Origin: Caryophanales bacterium UBA5729
GTDB taxonomy: Bacteria; Bacillota_I; Bacilli_A; Izemoplasmatales; Hujiaoplasmataceae
DNA length: 61,016 nt
Reading direction: 5' to 3'
NCBI GenBank assembly: GCA_002419505.1
Contig: DIGF01000037.1
Span: 1-61,016 of the forward strand
The position numbers and the translations under genes are program-made. Numbering within the stretch: the stretch's first letter is position 1; every line of letters begins with the position of its first letter. Shown one piece after another: positions 1-9,166 of this stretch. The notes below the pieces were generated by a model. That model was given only the letters and a program-made list of their open reading frames with translations. It did not search any database and was not told where the DNA came from.

Positions 1-201
1 AGGTCGTTGCCAGGCTGTTTCTTTCTAACTAAAAAACAAATTCTTGATATGTTATTTTATCGAGAATTTTTTTATTATATACAAAAAATGATTTATTAAT
101 GACCTAAAAAATTAAAAAATGTATAAATAGAACATAAATAATGATATAATTATAAGAGTATCGTTTTACATATCCAGACAATTTCTTGGGAGAGGAAAAA
201 T

Positions 202-1341
202 ATGGAAAAAATGATTTATCTATATATTTTTGCTTTAGCCATCCTAGTAACTATCTATTGTAGTTTAAGGAGTTTAAAACAAAACAAAAAACAGGCGAAT
301 AAACTTTTTAAGTTAATCGTCGGTTTAGCTATTGCTATGTTATTAATCGATATTACCCACGAATATTTAAATTCGCTACCGGGACTTTTTAACGCGATAA
401 TCATGAGACTTTTATCTGTTTTTATTTTTGGTTTACCATCTTTTGTCGCGGTAATTTGGTTCAACTATTCACATTTGATGCTATATCGAAGACTACCAAA
501 AAGAAATATTTACTACTATCTATTGTTATTGCCGCTATTAGTTAATACTCTTCTTGCTTTAGCAAGTTTAATATGGCCTTTATACTTCGTCATTGATGCA
601 AGCAATACTTATTCGCGAGGTAATATTTTCTTTTTATCAATCATTCTGCAATATTTTTATTTAATTGTACCGATAATTATGGTTCTTGCTAGAAGAAGCA
701 AAATCAACGATGATCAATTTTATCCTTTAGTATTTTTTACAATTCCGCCAATGGTAGGAGGATTAATCCAAGCATATAGCTACGGCTTATTATTAGTTCT
801 ACCGACCTTAGCTTTTTCCGTCTTCATTGCTTATATTTTCATCCAGTCACGATTAATAGCCACTGATTTTCTTACTGGGCTTAGAAATAAGGGAGCATTA
901 GAAAACCATGTTGAAAACCTCAATGTTATTAATAAGAAAGGTCAAACTCTATCGGCAGTAGTATTAGATTTAGACGGCTTAAAACTTATTAATGATACCT
1001 ATGGTCATTTAATTGGCGACCAAATTCTCAGCGCTTTTTCAGAAGCTTTAACCACCAGCTTTGATAGAAATGATTTTACCGCAAGAATTGGTGGCGATGA
1101 ATTTATCGTTATCAAATATGTCACTAATAAACAAGAACTCGACCAAGCTATAAATGCTTTAATTGATAACTTAAACAAAATTAATAACGCTGAAGTTTTT
1201 CCGTCGGAAATAAGTTTTAGTTATGGTTATAAAGTTTATAAGGAAGCCTCATATCGCAGCATTAAAGAATTCCTTGAAGCCGTTGATCAGATGATGTATG
1301 AACAAAAAGCGATTAAAGGACGTAAAACAAAAAAGTTTTAA
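202..1341 (+). CDS. Membrane-anchored GGDEF diguanylate cyclase
   Basis: Predicted to make cyclic di-GMP from two GTP at the inner face of the membrane. The first ~215 residues hold about seven hydrophobic segments and look like a membrane sensor module. The GGDEF domain follows (about 217-379), opening with the usual TDFLTGLRN start and carrying an intact GGDEF signature at residues 297-301, so catalysis is expected. The product-inhibition I-site is absent: the four residues five positions upstream read DRND, not RxxD. The start is supported by a GAGAGGA ribosome binding site, and a TATAAT box lies at 145-150 with no good -35. The gene is 12 bases upstream of the DUF3267 gene, so the two are probably co-transcribed. 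The signal it senses is unknown. Confidence 0.85.
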   Translation: MEKMIYLYIFALAILVTIYCSLRSLKQNKKQANKLFKLIVGLAIAMLLIDITHEYLNSLPGLFNAIIMRLLSVFIFGLPSFVAVIWFNYSHLMLYRRLPKRNIYYYLLLLPLLVNTLLALASLIWPLYFVIDASNTYSRGNIFFLSIILQYFYLIVPIIMVLARRSKINDDQFYPLVFFTIPPMVGGLIQAYSYGLLLVLPTLAFSVFIAYIFIQSRLIATDFLTGLRNKGALENHVENLNVINKKGQTLSAVVLDLDGLKLINDTYGHLIGDQILSAFSEALTTSFDRNDFTARIGGDEFIVIKYVTNKQELDQAINALIDNLNKINNAEVFPSEISFSYGYKVYKEASYRSIKEFLEAVDQMMYEQKAIKGRKTKKF

Positions 1342-1353
1342 ACAGGAGACAAA

Positions 1354-1944
1354 ATGAGCAAAATCAAAAGTTTTAGCGCCTTACCCAAGGATTATCAAGA
1401 AGCTTTTTCAGTTGATTTATTAAAAGATAAAAAGATGCTGTTAATGATAAATTTGCTATCATTACTAATGTTGCTACCGGTGGCACTGGTTTATTATTTG
1501 ATAATAAAATATACTGACAAGGTCTTAATTATAGAAGGCACGATAACTGAACTCTGGAAATATATAGTATTTATCATATCAATGGTATTATATATAATAA
1601 TTCATGAATTAATCCATGCAGTATTTTTTAAGTTAGCAACCAAAGAAAAAGTAAAATTTAGGTTTCATGGCATTATGGCTTCGGCCTCAGTTCCCGGAAT
1701 TTATTTTTATAAAAAACCTTATTTGATCGTTGGTTTAGCACCGGCTGTGATTATGTCAATAGTATTGATTATTCCCGGGTTTTTCCTCGATGGGATTGAT
1801 TTATTGCTTTTGACTATGATATTTGCTGTTCATTTTAGTGGCTGTGTCGGCGATTTTTATATTTCTCTTAAATTAGTTAAATATCCTCGCGAAACGCTGA
1901 TTGAAGATACCGGAACGGGAATGAAATTTTATATAATTAAATGA
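1354..1944 (+). CDS. DUF3267-type membrane protein (putative zincin)
   Basis: 196-residue membrane protein with a HELIH (HExxH) zinc-protease signature at residues 84-88, set inside the second hydrophobic segment. This is typical of the DUF3267 family, which is thought to be related to metalloproteases but has no proven substrate. Hydrophobic stretches lie near 30-52, 69-92, 124-145 and 150-170. It follows the diguanylate cyclase by 12 bases with its own AGGAG site, which suggests an operon, but a shared role is only a guess. The gene ends in a TGA that is itself part of the terminator stem. Confidence 0.7.
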   Translation: MSKIKSFSALPKDYQEAFSVDLLKDKKMLLMINLLSLLMLLPVALVYYLIIKYTDKVLIIEGTITELWKYIVFIISMVLYIIIHELIHAVFFKLATKEKVKFRFHGIMASASVPGIYFYKKPYLIVGLAPAVIMSIVLIIPGFFLDGIDLLLLTMIFAVHFSGCVGDFYISLKLVKYPRETLIEDTGTGMKFYIIK

Positions 1945-1972
1945 CAACGAAATTATCGTTGTCTTTTTCTTT
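1943..1972 (+). terminator. Intrinsic terminator overlapping a stop codon
   Basis: GACAACGA (1943-1950) pairs with TCGTTGTC (1956-1963) over a five-base loop, followed by TTTTTCTTT. The stem starts on the second base of the TGA stop of the DUF3267 gene. Confidence 0.85.
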
Positions 1973-2029
1973 CTACAGTTATAAAACTAATCACAAGGTG
2001 CTATAATTATTTTATCGGAGGTTATAGAT

Positions 2030-2986
2030 ATGAATGTAATTGGATGGATGTTAGATTCAGATGTTTTTTTACAATATTTGGTAAAAAAAGATCTTCTTGA
2101 TACAAAAAGTTCTGAGTTAAGCGTTTTGAGAAAGCGAATATTAACAGAAGGTTATGCGAAAAAAATGATTGAAAAACAAGATCTAAGTACTTATCGCTGG
2201 GCAGAGGGAGTTTACTCGCCAAAATACATATCAACTCATTATACTTTGCTTGAACTTTGCCAATTAAATGCGCCAATAACTGAAGAAAGATTTGTTAAAG
2301 CAGTAGAGATATTATTTGATAATCTCTGGGTTGAAAATGGAAAAGTCAACAATTACCGACATCAAGATATCTGTGTTGTCGCGATGATGGTTAGAATAGC
2401 AACTCAAACTTCGATAAAGAATCCAAAAATAGAAGCGATGATTGATTATATTCTTGCGCACCAAATGTCAGACGGTGGATTTAACTGTGCCTGGGAAAGA
2501 AAACCTTATCCAAAACAATCCTCTTTACATACAACTATCAGTGTTTTGGAAGCTTTTGATAATTACCGAAAACAAGGATATAAATATCGTTTGGATGAAA
2601 TTAATAATATTATCCCTCAAGCAGTTGAGTATCTATTAACTAAAAGTTTATTCCGGTCAGTTAGAACTAAGAACATTATTCATAAGGATATGTTAAGTTT
2701 TCCTTTTCCTTATGGCTGGAAGTATGATATTCTCCGAGCTTTGTTTATTATGGCTGAACTAGATATACCCTATGATTACAGGATGCAAGAAGCTTTAGAT
2801 ATTATCAAGAATCGACTAGATATGTTCGGAAGAATCAAAGCTGATAAAAAACCGCCTAGTCTACATCATTTTCGTTTTACAAGCACTAATAAACCATGTC
2901 CATTTAACACCTATCGCGTGTTGAGAGTATTAAAATACTATGAACCAAGGGTTTATCAAGAATATCTAACCAAAGAAATTGAATGA
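2030..2986 (+). CDS. Predicted alpha-toroid (prenyltransferase/cyclase-like) protein
   Basis: 318-residue soluble protein of unknown function. The sequence is helix-rich, and around residues 140-175 a DGGFNCAW stretch followed by a Ser-x-His-Thr-Thr helix resembles the repeats of prenyltransferase and squalene-cyclase alpha/alpha toroids. Catalytic residues of true cyclases or prenyltransferases are not evident, so an enzymatic role is not claimed. A TATAAT box at 2002-2007 and an excellent CGGAGG site precede the start. It is monocistronic, ending in a terminator shared with the convergent membrane gene. Confidence 0.5.
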   Translation: MNVIGWMLDSDVFLQYLVKKDLLDTKSSELSVLRKRILTEGYAKKMIEKQDLSTYRWAEGVYSPKYISTHYTLLELCQLNAPITEERFVKAVEILFDNLWVENGKVNNYRHQDICVVAMMVRIATQTSIKNPKIEAMIDYILAHQMSDGGFNCAWERKPYPKQSSLHTTISVLEAFDNYRKQGYKYRLDEINNIIPQAVEYLLTKSLFRSVRTKNIIHKDMLSFPFPYGWKYDILRALFIMAELDIPYDYRMQEALDIIKNRLDMFGRIKADKKPPSLHHFRFTSTNKPCPFNTYRVLRVLKYYEPRVYQEYLTKEIE

Positions 2987-2990
2987 CAAT

Positions 2991-3021
2991 AAAAAAAAGA
3001 GATTGATAAAATCTCTTTTTT
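2991..3021. terminator. Bidirectional intrinsic terminator
   Basis: GAGATT (2999-3004) and AATCTC (3010-3015) form a stem flanked by eight A on the left and six T on the right, so it can end transcription from both convergent genes. It touches the stop codon of the minus-strand gene. Confidence 0.85.
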
Positions 3022-3772
3022 AGTGGGCTTTTACTTTATCACTAACTCTTCTTGGGTTTACAATTGCATCCGTAATCACAAAATCCAAACCGATAAGAAT
3101 CAACGCTAAGCCAACCATTGTACTTATGTATAGCGGCTTAGAGATCTCGATTAGAAATTGAAATGGTGAACCTGTACCTCTATTTAACATCATAAAATCT
3201 TTATCTAAAAGATTATTCATCGTAATTGCCATTAATGCAAAGATAATTGCGATTATCACAACATTTTTATAATCGGAAATCATGAAATTATAAATATGGG
3301 ATTTCAATAAATAAATCGAAGTAAAGATCATAAAACCGTGATAGATGAATGATAGTATCGGTAAAATGTTTTCTGATAACGGAAACCAATTGATGTCATT
3401 ACCAATTATTGTAGTTGGCATCGCTAAGGCCATAACTCCTGCTAGAAGTACGATGGTATAAGCGGCGGGTTTAATAAATCTTTCAACTACTAAACCTGGT
3501 TTTAAAAACATCATCAGCGGATATAAATAAAGGGGAATACTACACATATGAAATGGTAATTGATAAATTGGAAATGAACCGTCTTCAATAGTGATGTATG
3601 TCAATTTTATTATTTCCAAAACAAAAAAAACGATCATAAAACCTAATAATATTTTTTTATTGCTCAAATTTCTTTTATTCAAAAATCCGCCAACTGTTAA
3701 ATATAGTAATAAAACAAAAACTAACCCAATAAAATGTTTCTCGCCAAATAGTGGCGCAGCCAAAAAACTCAT
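3020..3772 (-). CDS. YwaF-family (TIGR02206-like) integral membrane protein
   Basis: Polytopic membrane protein with about six or seven hydrophobic segments. The segment with LPFHMCSIPLYLYPL matches the family signature of the YwaF/TMEM164-like proteins, whose function is unknown in bacteria. I chose the internal ATG at 3772 because AGAGG lies nine bases upstream. The earlier ATG at 3796 has no ribosome binding site and coincides with the likely transcription start below a TACAAT box at 3807-3802. A second protein of the same general type is at 12147-12893. Confidence 0.7.
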   Translation of the reverse strand: MSFLAAPLFGEKHFIGLVFVLLLYLTVGGFLNKRNLSNKKILLGFMIVFFVLEIIKLTYITIEDGSFPIYQLPFHMCSIPLYLYPLMMFLKPGLVVERFIKPAAYTIVLLAGVMALAMPTTIIGNDINWFPLSENILPILSFIYHGFMIFTSIYLLKSHIYNFMISDYKNVVIIAIIFALMAITMNNLLDKDFMMLNRGTGSPFQFLIEISKPLYISTMVGLALILIGLDFVITDAIVNPRRVSDKVKAH

Positions 3773-3796
3773 GTTGAATAACCTCTTTTCCTTCAT

Positions 3797-4091
3797 CTAA
3801 GATTGTATCATTGTTTCTCGAAAAAATAAAGATATTTTCTTAAAAATGGTACAATAAATAAACAAATATAGCCGTTGTTTTGTTGGCGAAATATTACTTT
3901 TTAAAAAAAAGAAAACTAAAAAAACTAGTATAAATAAAGTTGAAACCAATATATACTTTAATGATTATCCTTTCTTATAAAAAAATCTGATTTATTCATA
4001 GTTATTTAGATATTTTTACCTACTCAGGTTTCATTTTTAAATCTTTAGTGATAAAATATTCACAAAATATATTAATTGCGCGAGGATAAAA
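3797..4091. other. Divergent intergenic region, no gene seen
   Basis: About 295 very AT-rich bases between divergent genes. A TACAAT box for the minus-strand gene is near 3802-3807 and a possible GATAAAAT -10 for the plus-strand gene lies near 4050. No coding frame or stable hairpin was found. Confidence 0.5.
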
Positions 4092-4676
4092 ATGAGCAAA
4101 TACTTTGTAGAGCAAACAAACGAGTTTAATTTAGAAAAATTGACCCAAGTCTATCATTTAGACAAATTGGTTTACTCAGAAGCAATGGCAGGAAACATTG
4201 AGAGTGATTCAAAAAGATTTAGAAAAGTTCCCGAATCATTTTTATTGTTACATGAAGGAGAAAAAATTATTGGCTATATTTGTTTTTTTCCAGTTACTGA
4301 AGTTTTTTATCAAGGGATGTTAGAAAGCGAAATGCTATATGACAACAATATCGTCCCTATTGATATGGAAAGTTTTCAAAAAGGTAATAATCATCATATT
4401 TTTATTATTTCCATGGTGATAAATCCAGAATACAAAGGCCAAGGCCTATTTAGATTGCTTACAGAGGCTTTTAAAGACAGAATGAAGAAATACCATGAGG
4501 ATGGGTTTTATATCTCGGATATCTCCGGCTACGCAGTCAGCGGCGCAGGAGAACATATCTTAAAAAGTTTTGGCTGCAAGATTATTAAAGAGATTTACGA
4601 TGAAGAAGAGGGCGATGCAAAACTATACATCGGTACTTATCAAGATTTCTTAAGGAGTTATAACAATGAAAAGTGA
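4092..4676 (+). CDS. GNAT-family N-acetyltransferase
   Basis: 194-residue GCN5-related acetyltransferase, expected to move an acetyl group from acetyl-CoA to an unknown amine. The acetyl-CoA binding motif A is visible around residues 110-125 (INPEYKGQGLFRLL). A start codon preceded by GAGGA supports the 5-prime end. The last 11 bases overlap the next gene, whose ribosome binding site AAGGAG lies inside this gene. The two are therefore translationally coupled and probably work together. The substrate cannot be read from sequence. Confidence 0.75.
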   Translation: MSKYFVEQTNEFNLEKLTQVYHLDKLVYSEAMAGNIESDSKRFRKVPESFLLLHEGEKIIGYICFFPVTEVFYQGMLESEMLYDNNIVPIDMESFQKGNNHHIFIISMVINPEYKGQGLFRLLTEAFKDRMKKYHEDGFYISDISGYAVSGAGEHILKSFGCKIIKEIYDEEEGDAKLYIGTYQDFLRSYNNEK

Positions 4677-5856
4677 TATCTTTATTTTAATTCCTTGTCA
4701 TGTGGAAAAGTCATTTTTACATCTAAAAGAAATCAGTAACAATCTAGTTGATGAATATGCCAAGAACTATATTGTAAATTTAAGGGATATTGCCGAATCG
4801 GAATTAGTTGATAGAGTCTCAAATTTTTTTGAGAGATACTATCTAGGAGAATATCCTTTACCGATTTTAGGCGATGCTTTAAGAGGTGATGAAGTAATTG
4901 ACAAACCGCAAATTAAACTCTTCATCACGGCTTGCGAAAGAACTAAATTAGGGGTATTAACCGGTGTGATTTGTGATTATGAAGGCAACGCTACTAACAT
5001 TTTGGATCAAGTTACTCGGGAACAATTAATCTTAGAACTAGAAGGGCAGCATAGATACCTAAGGGAATTTCTTCAATTTAAGTTTGGAATTATTAAAAAC
5101 GGTGAAGCTAAAACTTGCTTAATTCAAAACGAAAAAGCTCCAGTAGATGATATTTTATATTATATGGCTAATGAAACTAATGATTCAAAGTTAGTTGAAA
5201 CTAAAATTATCTCTGATAAATATAAAAAACTAGCGATGGATAATTTAGCTGTTTACGATTTTAGTGATATTTTTGTTTCCGAAGCGACAATCTATCAAGT
5301 GTTGCATGACGAAGAAGGTGACGATAAGCTTCAATACGAAGGCTTGTTGATATTTATTGTCGAATTATTGGTAATGCAGTTAAGTGCTGTTTATCGCACT
5401 AATAATAAAGTGGCATTGGCTTTAGAAGAAAACCAAAGTATCAATGTTAAAGAATATGAAAAATTAAGCAATGAGTTTGCAAATACCTTATCGATCTGGC
5501 AAATAAACATTTATCGCTATAAAGGCGCTCAAACCATTGCGAACGCAATCGCTTGTCGTTTTGAAATTGACAAGGTTAGAAAAAACTATAAAGAGAATGA
5601 TGAATTTTTACAAAATATTATTAATACGAGAAATGTTCAAAGCGCTATAACGGAATCTAATATTTTATTCTATGTAGCAATTCTCTTGTTTATCAAAGAT
5701 TTCTATCTAATAATTAAGAATATTTACTTTTTCATTTTAGGTTCTCAAGAACTAACTTCAGGCGATATTTTTAGTTTTCCAATCTCATTTTTAGTGCTTT
5801 TGATTGTAATAGTAATCTATCATCGAAGAAATTTAAAGCTAGGAAGGAAAAAGTAG
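4666..5856 (+). CDS. Unknown protein with C-terminal two-helix membrane hairpin
   Basis: 396 residues, not recognised. Residues 1 to about 215 are predicted mixed alpha/beta and soluble. About 215-330 is long-helical with coiled-coil character. The C-terminus has two hydrophobic segments (about 330-350 and 366-386) followed by a basic tail. This layout, a long helical stalk and then a C-terminal transmembrane pair, is also seen in CorA-like transporters and in the RMD1/DUF155 family, but the GMN signature of CorA is absent and I do not assign it. It overlaps the GNAT gene by 11 bases. Confidence 0.6.
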   Translation: MKSDIFILIPCHVEKSFLHLKEISNNLVDEYAKNYIVNLRDIAESELVDRVSNFFERYYLGEYPLPILGDALRGDEVIDKPQIKLFITACERTKLGVLTGVICDYEGNATNILDQVTREQLILELEGQHRYLREFLQFKFGIIKNGEAKTCLIQNEKAPVDDILYYMANETNDSKLVETKIISDKYKKLAMDNLAVYDFSDIFVSEATIYQVLHDEEGDDKLQYEGLLIFIVELLVMQLSAVYRTNNKVALALEENQSINVKEYEKLSNEFANTLSIWQINIYRYKGAQTIANAIACRFEIDKVRKNYKENDEFLQNIINTRNVQSAITESNILFYVAILLFIKDFYLIIKNIYFFILGSQELTSGDIFSFPISFLVLLIVIVIYHRRNLKLGRKK

Positions 5857-5900
5857 TTTATTCAATTTGAATTTGAAACCGTTATCTTAGACAATTCTTT

Positions 5901-5942
5901 AAAAAATCAGGTAAATTGAGAAACTTTTTACTTGATTTTTTT
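5901..5942 (+). terminator. Intrinsic terminator
   Basis: AAAAAATCAGGTAAA (5901-5915) pairs with TTTACTTGATTTTTT (5927-5941) with one G-U pair, and the stem runs into the T tract. It separates the GNAT operon from the str operon. Confidence 0.75.
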
Positions 5943-5992
5943 GTTTAATAATATATAATATTAGAGGTTAAATATTTGTTCACCAGAAAAAC

Positions 5993-6021
5993 TTGACACA
6001 CCTAGTATAGTGGTGTATAAT
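5993..6021 (+). promoter_or_regulatory. Promoter of the str operon
   Basis: Perfect sigma-70 type hexamers TTGACA (5993-5998) and TATAAT (6016-6021) with a 17-base spacer. Transcription should start near 6028, leaving a ~95-base leader before rpsL. Confidence 0.92.
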
Positions 6022-6049
6022 AAAAACGCTTTAAATATTGAAATCCTGA

Positions 6050-6118
6050 GGTTGCGTGAGCAACCCTATAAAAATGAGACAAGCGCACCTCCCGGGTGTG
6101 TGGGTATGAAAGGAGGAA
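6050..6118 (+). promoter_or_regulatory. Structured leader of rpsL with possible SD sequestration
   Basis: Two hairpins lie in the leader. The first is GGTTGC/GCAACC (6050-6055, 6060-6065) closed by a GTGA loop. The second is CGCACC/GGTGTG (6084-6089, 6095-6100). CCTCC at 6088-6092, spanning the second stem and loop, is exactly complementary to the GGAGG Shine-Dalgarno core at 6112-6116. The leader could therefore switch between an open and a closed ribosome binding site. Autoregulation by a ribosomal protein is an inference. Confidence 0.45.
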
Positions 6119-6123
6119 AGCAC

Positions 6124-6537
6124 ATGCCAACTATTAACCAGTTAATCAAAAAAGGACGCCAAGATAAAATAAAAAAATCAAAGTCTCCACAATTGAACAT
6201 TGGCTTTAACAGCTTGCAAAAGAAATATACCGATGTAAGTTCTCCGCAAAAGCGTGGTGTTTGTGTCAGAGTTGCAACAATGACTCCAAAGAAACCAAAC
6301 TCAGCATTGAGAAAGTATGCTCGTGTTCGTTTATCAAATGGTGGTGAAGTTAACGCATATATTCCTGGTATTGGACACTCTTTACAGGAACACAGCGTTG
6401 TATTGATTCGTGGTGGACGTGTTAAAGACTTACCTGGTGTTCGTTATCATATAATTAGAGGAACACTAGATACAACAGCTGTTGACAAAAGAATGCAAAG
6501 TCGTTCTAAATACGGAGCTAAAAGACCTAAAAAGTAA
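6124..6537 (+). CDS. rpsL: 30S ribosomal protein S12
   Basis: 137 residues, beginning MPTINQLIKKGR and containing the conserved TPKKPNSALRKYARVRL decoding-centre loop and the PGVRYHIIRG segment. It sits in the A-site region of the small subunit and controls decoding accuracy. The ATG at 6124 follows AAAGGAGGAAAG. A longer in-frame extension to TTG upstream would run through the promoter and is not real. First gene of the str operon, with the lysine at the streptomycin position (TPKKPNS) intact, so no streptomycin-resistance replacement is visible there. Confidence 0.97.
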   Translation: MPTINQLIKKGRQDKIKKSKSPQLNIGFNSLQKKYTDVSSPQKRGVCVRVATMTPKKPNSALRKYARVRLSNGGEVNAYIPGIGHSLQEHSVVLIRGGRVKDLPGVRYHIIRGTLDTTAVDKRMQSRSKYGAKRPKK

Positions 6538-6584
6538 TTTTTTAAAAAATAATAAGTTAAGAATTTTGAAAGGAGGAATTACTT

Positions 6585-7055
6585 ATGCCTCGTAAAGGTA
6601 AAATAGTTAAGAGAGATGTCTTGCCAGATCCAATTTATAATTCAAAATTAGTTACTAAACTAATTAACGGAATAATGTTAGACGGGAAAAAGAATGTTGC
6701 ACAAAATATTTTATATAATGCATTTACTCGAGTGAATGAAATCACTGGTAAAGAACCAATGGAAGTATTCAATGAAGCTATAAATAACATCATGCCTGTT
6801 TTAGAAGTTAGAAGCCGCCGTATCGGTGGACAAAACTATCAAGTTCCAGGAGAAGTTAAAGCAGATAGAAGAACCACTTTAGGACTTAGATGGCTAGTTC
6901 AATATTCTCGTTCTCGTAATGAAAAAACGATGGAAGAAAGACTAGCTAAAGAAATTGTTGATGCAAGTAATAATATAGGAGCATCAGTTAAGAAAAAAGA
7001 AGATATGCACAGAATGGCAGAAGCTAATAAAGCTTTCGCACATTATAGATTTTAA
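6585..7055 (+). CDS. rpsG: 30S ribosomal protein S7
   Basis: 156 residues, the standard length, starting MPRKGKIVKRDV. It is the assembly-initiator protein of the 30S head and binds the 3-prime major domain of 16S rRNA. It contains the conserved SRRIGGQNYQVPGEV and RWLVQYSRSR segments. It lies 47 bases after rpsL with an AAAGGAGG site and just before fusA, the canonical str order. Confidence 0.97.
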   Translation: MPRKGKIVKRDVLPDPIYNSKLVTKLINGIMLDGKKNVAQNILYNAFTRVNEITGKEPMEVFNEAINNIMPVLEVRSRRIGGQNYQVPGEVKADRRTTLGLRWLVQYSRSRNEKTMEERLAKEIVDASNNIGASVKKKEDMHRMAEANKAFAHYRF

Positions 7056-7076
7056 TTAAAGGAAGGAATTAATGTT

Positions 7077-9146
7077 ATGGCACGTGAATATACATTAGAC
7101 AAAACACGTAATATCGGTATCATGGCACATATCGATGCTGGTAAAACCACAACTACGGAAAGAGTATTATTCCACACCGGAAGAATCCATAAAATGGGTG
7201 AAACTCATGATGGCGCAAGTCAAATGGACTGGATGGAACAAGAACAAGAACGTGGAATTACCATTACCGCCGCAGCGACTACAGCTTTCTGGAAAAATCA
7301 CAGAGTAAATATCATTGATACCCCGGGACATGTTGACTTCACTGTGGAAGTGTCTAGATCTTTACGTGTGTTAGATGGTGCTGTAACGGTATTAGATGCG
7401 CAAGCTGGGGTGGAACCTCAAACGGAAACAGTTTGGAGACAAGCTAACGAATATAAGGTTCCAAGATTAGTTTTCGCTAATAAAATGGATAAGGTTGGTG
7501 CTGATTTTGCTGCAGCGATAGATTCTTTACATAAACGTTTAGGTGAAAAAGCAGAAGCAATTCAATGGCCAATCGGAGCTGAAGATGATTTTACAGGAAT
7601 TATTGATTTAGTTGAAATGAAGGCTTACCATTTCGATGGTGGTCCGGAAGAAGACTACGAAGAAATAGAAATTCCTAGTTATTTAAAGAAAGAAGTTATC
7701 ATTAAAAGAAACAAACTAGTAGAAATCTTATGTGATTTCGATGAAGAACTAATGTTAAGTTTCTTAGAAGGTGAAGAAATCAGTCCTGAAATGCTTCATA
7801 AAGCAATCAGAACTGCAACTTTAACAGTTAAATTCTTCCCGGTATTATGTGGTTCAGCTTTCAAAAATAAAGGTATTAAATTTATGCTTGATGCAGTTAT
7901 TAAATACCTACCTTCACCAGTTGAAGTTCAACAAATCAAAGGTTTAAACAAAAACGAGGAAGAAGTAACCGTCTTCCACGATGACAATAAAGAATTCGTT
8001 GCCTTGGCTTTTAAGGTGATGACCGACCCGTTCGTAGGTCGAGTTACCTTCTTTAGAGTTTATTCCGGAGTTGCTAAAAAAGGCTCATATATTGTTAATA
8101 CTTCAAAGGGGAAAAAAGAAAGATTAGGTAGAATCTTACAAATGCACGCTAACTCAAGAACTGAAATCGATGAGGTTTATTCAGGAGATATCGCCGCTGC
8201 TGTAGGTTTTAAAGATACCATTACCGGAGATACGCTTTGTTCAGAAAAAACTCATGTGGTTTTAGAATCAATGAAGTTCCCTGAACCAGTTATCTCAGTC
8301 GCAATTGAACCAAAAACTAAAAAAGACCAAGAAAAAATGGGTGTTGCTCTTCAAAAACTTAGTGAAGAAGATCCAACATTTAGAACCTATACCGATCAAG
8401 AAACTTCACAAACAATTATTTCCGGTATGGGAGAATTACATCTAGAAATCATTGTTGATCGTATGAAAAGAGAATTTAAAGTTGAAGCTACAGTTGGTAA
8501 TCCGCAGGTTTCATACCGCGAAACGCTGACAAAAGGAGCTGAGTGCGAAGGAAAATTCATTCGTCAATCTGGTGGTAGAGGTCAATATGGACATGTTTGG
8601 GTTAGATTCGAACCAAATCCTGGTAAGGGATATGAGTTCGTAGACAAAATTGTTGGTGGAACTGTACCGAGAGAATATGTCTCAGTAGTTGACAAAGGTA
8701 TTCAAGAATCACTTTCTGGTGGCGTTATTGCTGGATATCCTTTATTAGATGTTAAAGCTACACTTTATGATGGTTCATATCATGAGGTTGACTCAAGTGA
8801 AATGGCTTTTAAAATAGCTGCTTCAATTGCCCTTAAACAAACTAAAGACAAATGTGCTCCAACCTTGTTAGAACCGATAATGAGCGTTGATGTAGTAACA
8901 CCTGAAGATTATATCGGGAATGTCATCGGCGATTTAACCTCAAGAAGAGGTAGAATTGAAGGTCAAGAAAAACAAGGTAATGCTCAAAAGGTATCCGCAA
9001 AAGTACCGTTATCAGAAATGTTTGGATATGCAACATCCTTAAGATCAAACTCTCAGGGACGAGCAAACTTCACAATGCAATTTTCGCATTATGATCGCTG
9101 TCCAAAATCAATTGCTGAAGAAATTATTACTAGAAGAAACAATTAA
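7077..9146 (+). CDS. fusA: Elongation factor G
   Basis: 689-residue translocase GTPase. The G1 motif AHIDAGKTT, switch II DTPGHVDFT and G4 NKMDK are intact, and the later domains II-V follow at full length (for example the HVWVRFEPNPGKGYEF segment of domain IV). It drives tRNA-mRNA translocation and, with RRF, ribosome recycling. The start lies downstream of AAGGAAGG. A nearby out-of-frame ATG at 7071 is not the start. Confidence 0.97.
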   Translation: MAREYTLDKTRNIGIMAHIDAGKTTTTERVLFHTGRIHKMGETHDGASQMDWMEQEQERGITITAAATTAFWKNHRVNIIDTPGHVDFTVEVSRSLRVLDGAVTVLDAQAGVEPQTETVWRQANEYKVPRLVFANKMDKVGADFAAAIDSLHKRLGEKAEAIQWPIGAEDDFTGIIDLVEMKAYHFDGGPEEDYEEIEIPSYLKKEVIIKRNKLVEILCDFDEELMLSFLEGEEISPEMLHKAIRTATLTVKFFPVLCGSAFKNKGIKFMLDAVIKYLPSPVEVQQIKGLNKNEEEVTVFHDDNKEFVALAFKVMTDPFVGRVTFFRVYSGVAKKGSYIVNTSKGKKERLGRILQMHANSRTEIDEVYSGDIAAAVGFKDTITGDTLCSEKTHVVLESMKFPEPVISVAIEPKTKKDQEKMGVALQKLSEEDPTFRTYTDQETSQTIISGMGELHLEIIVDRMKREFKVEATVGNPQVSYRETLTKGAECEGKFIRQSGGRGQYGHVWVRFEPNPGKGYEFVDKIVGGTVPREYVSVVDKGIQESLSGGVIAGYPLLDVKATLYDGSYHEVDSSEMAFKIAASIALKQTKDKCAPTLLEPIMSVDVVTPEDYIGNVIGDLTSRRGRIEGQEKQGNAQKVSAKVPLSEMFGYATSLRSNSQGRANFTMQFSHYDRCPKSIAEEIITRRNN

Positions 9147-9166
9147 TCGTCAATAATTTTTATTTA

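Noticed and set aside
6074..6109. 11-codon ORF inside the rpsL leader
   Set aside because: No ribosome binding site and no attenuator or control codons. The hairpin and anti-Shine-Dalgarno explain the sequence better.
6010..6123. N-terminal extension of rpsL read from an upstream TTG or ATG
   Set aside because: It runs through the -10 box and leader hairpins. The ATG at 6124 has a strong ribosome binding site and gives a normal S12 start.
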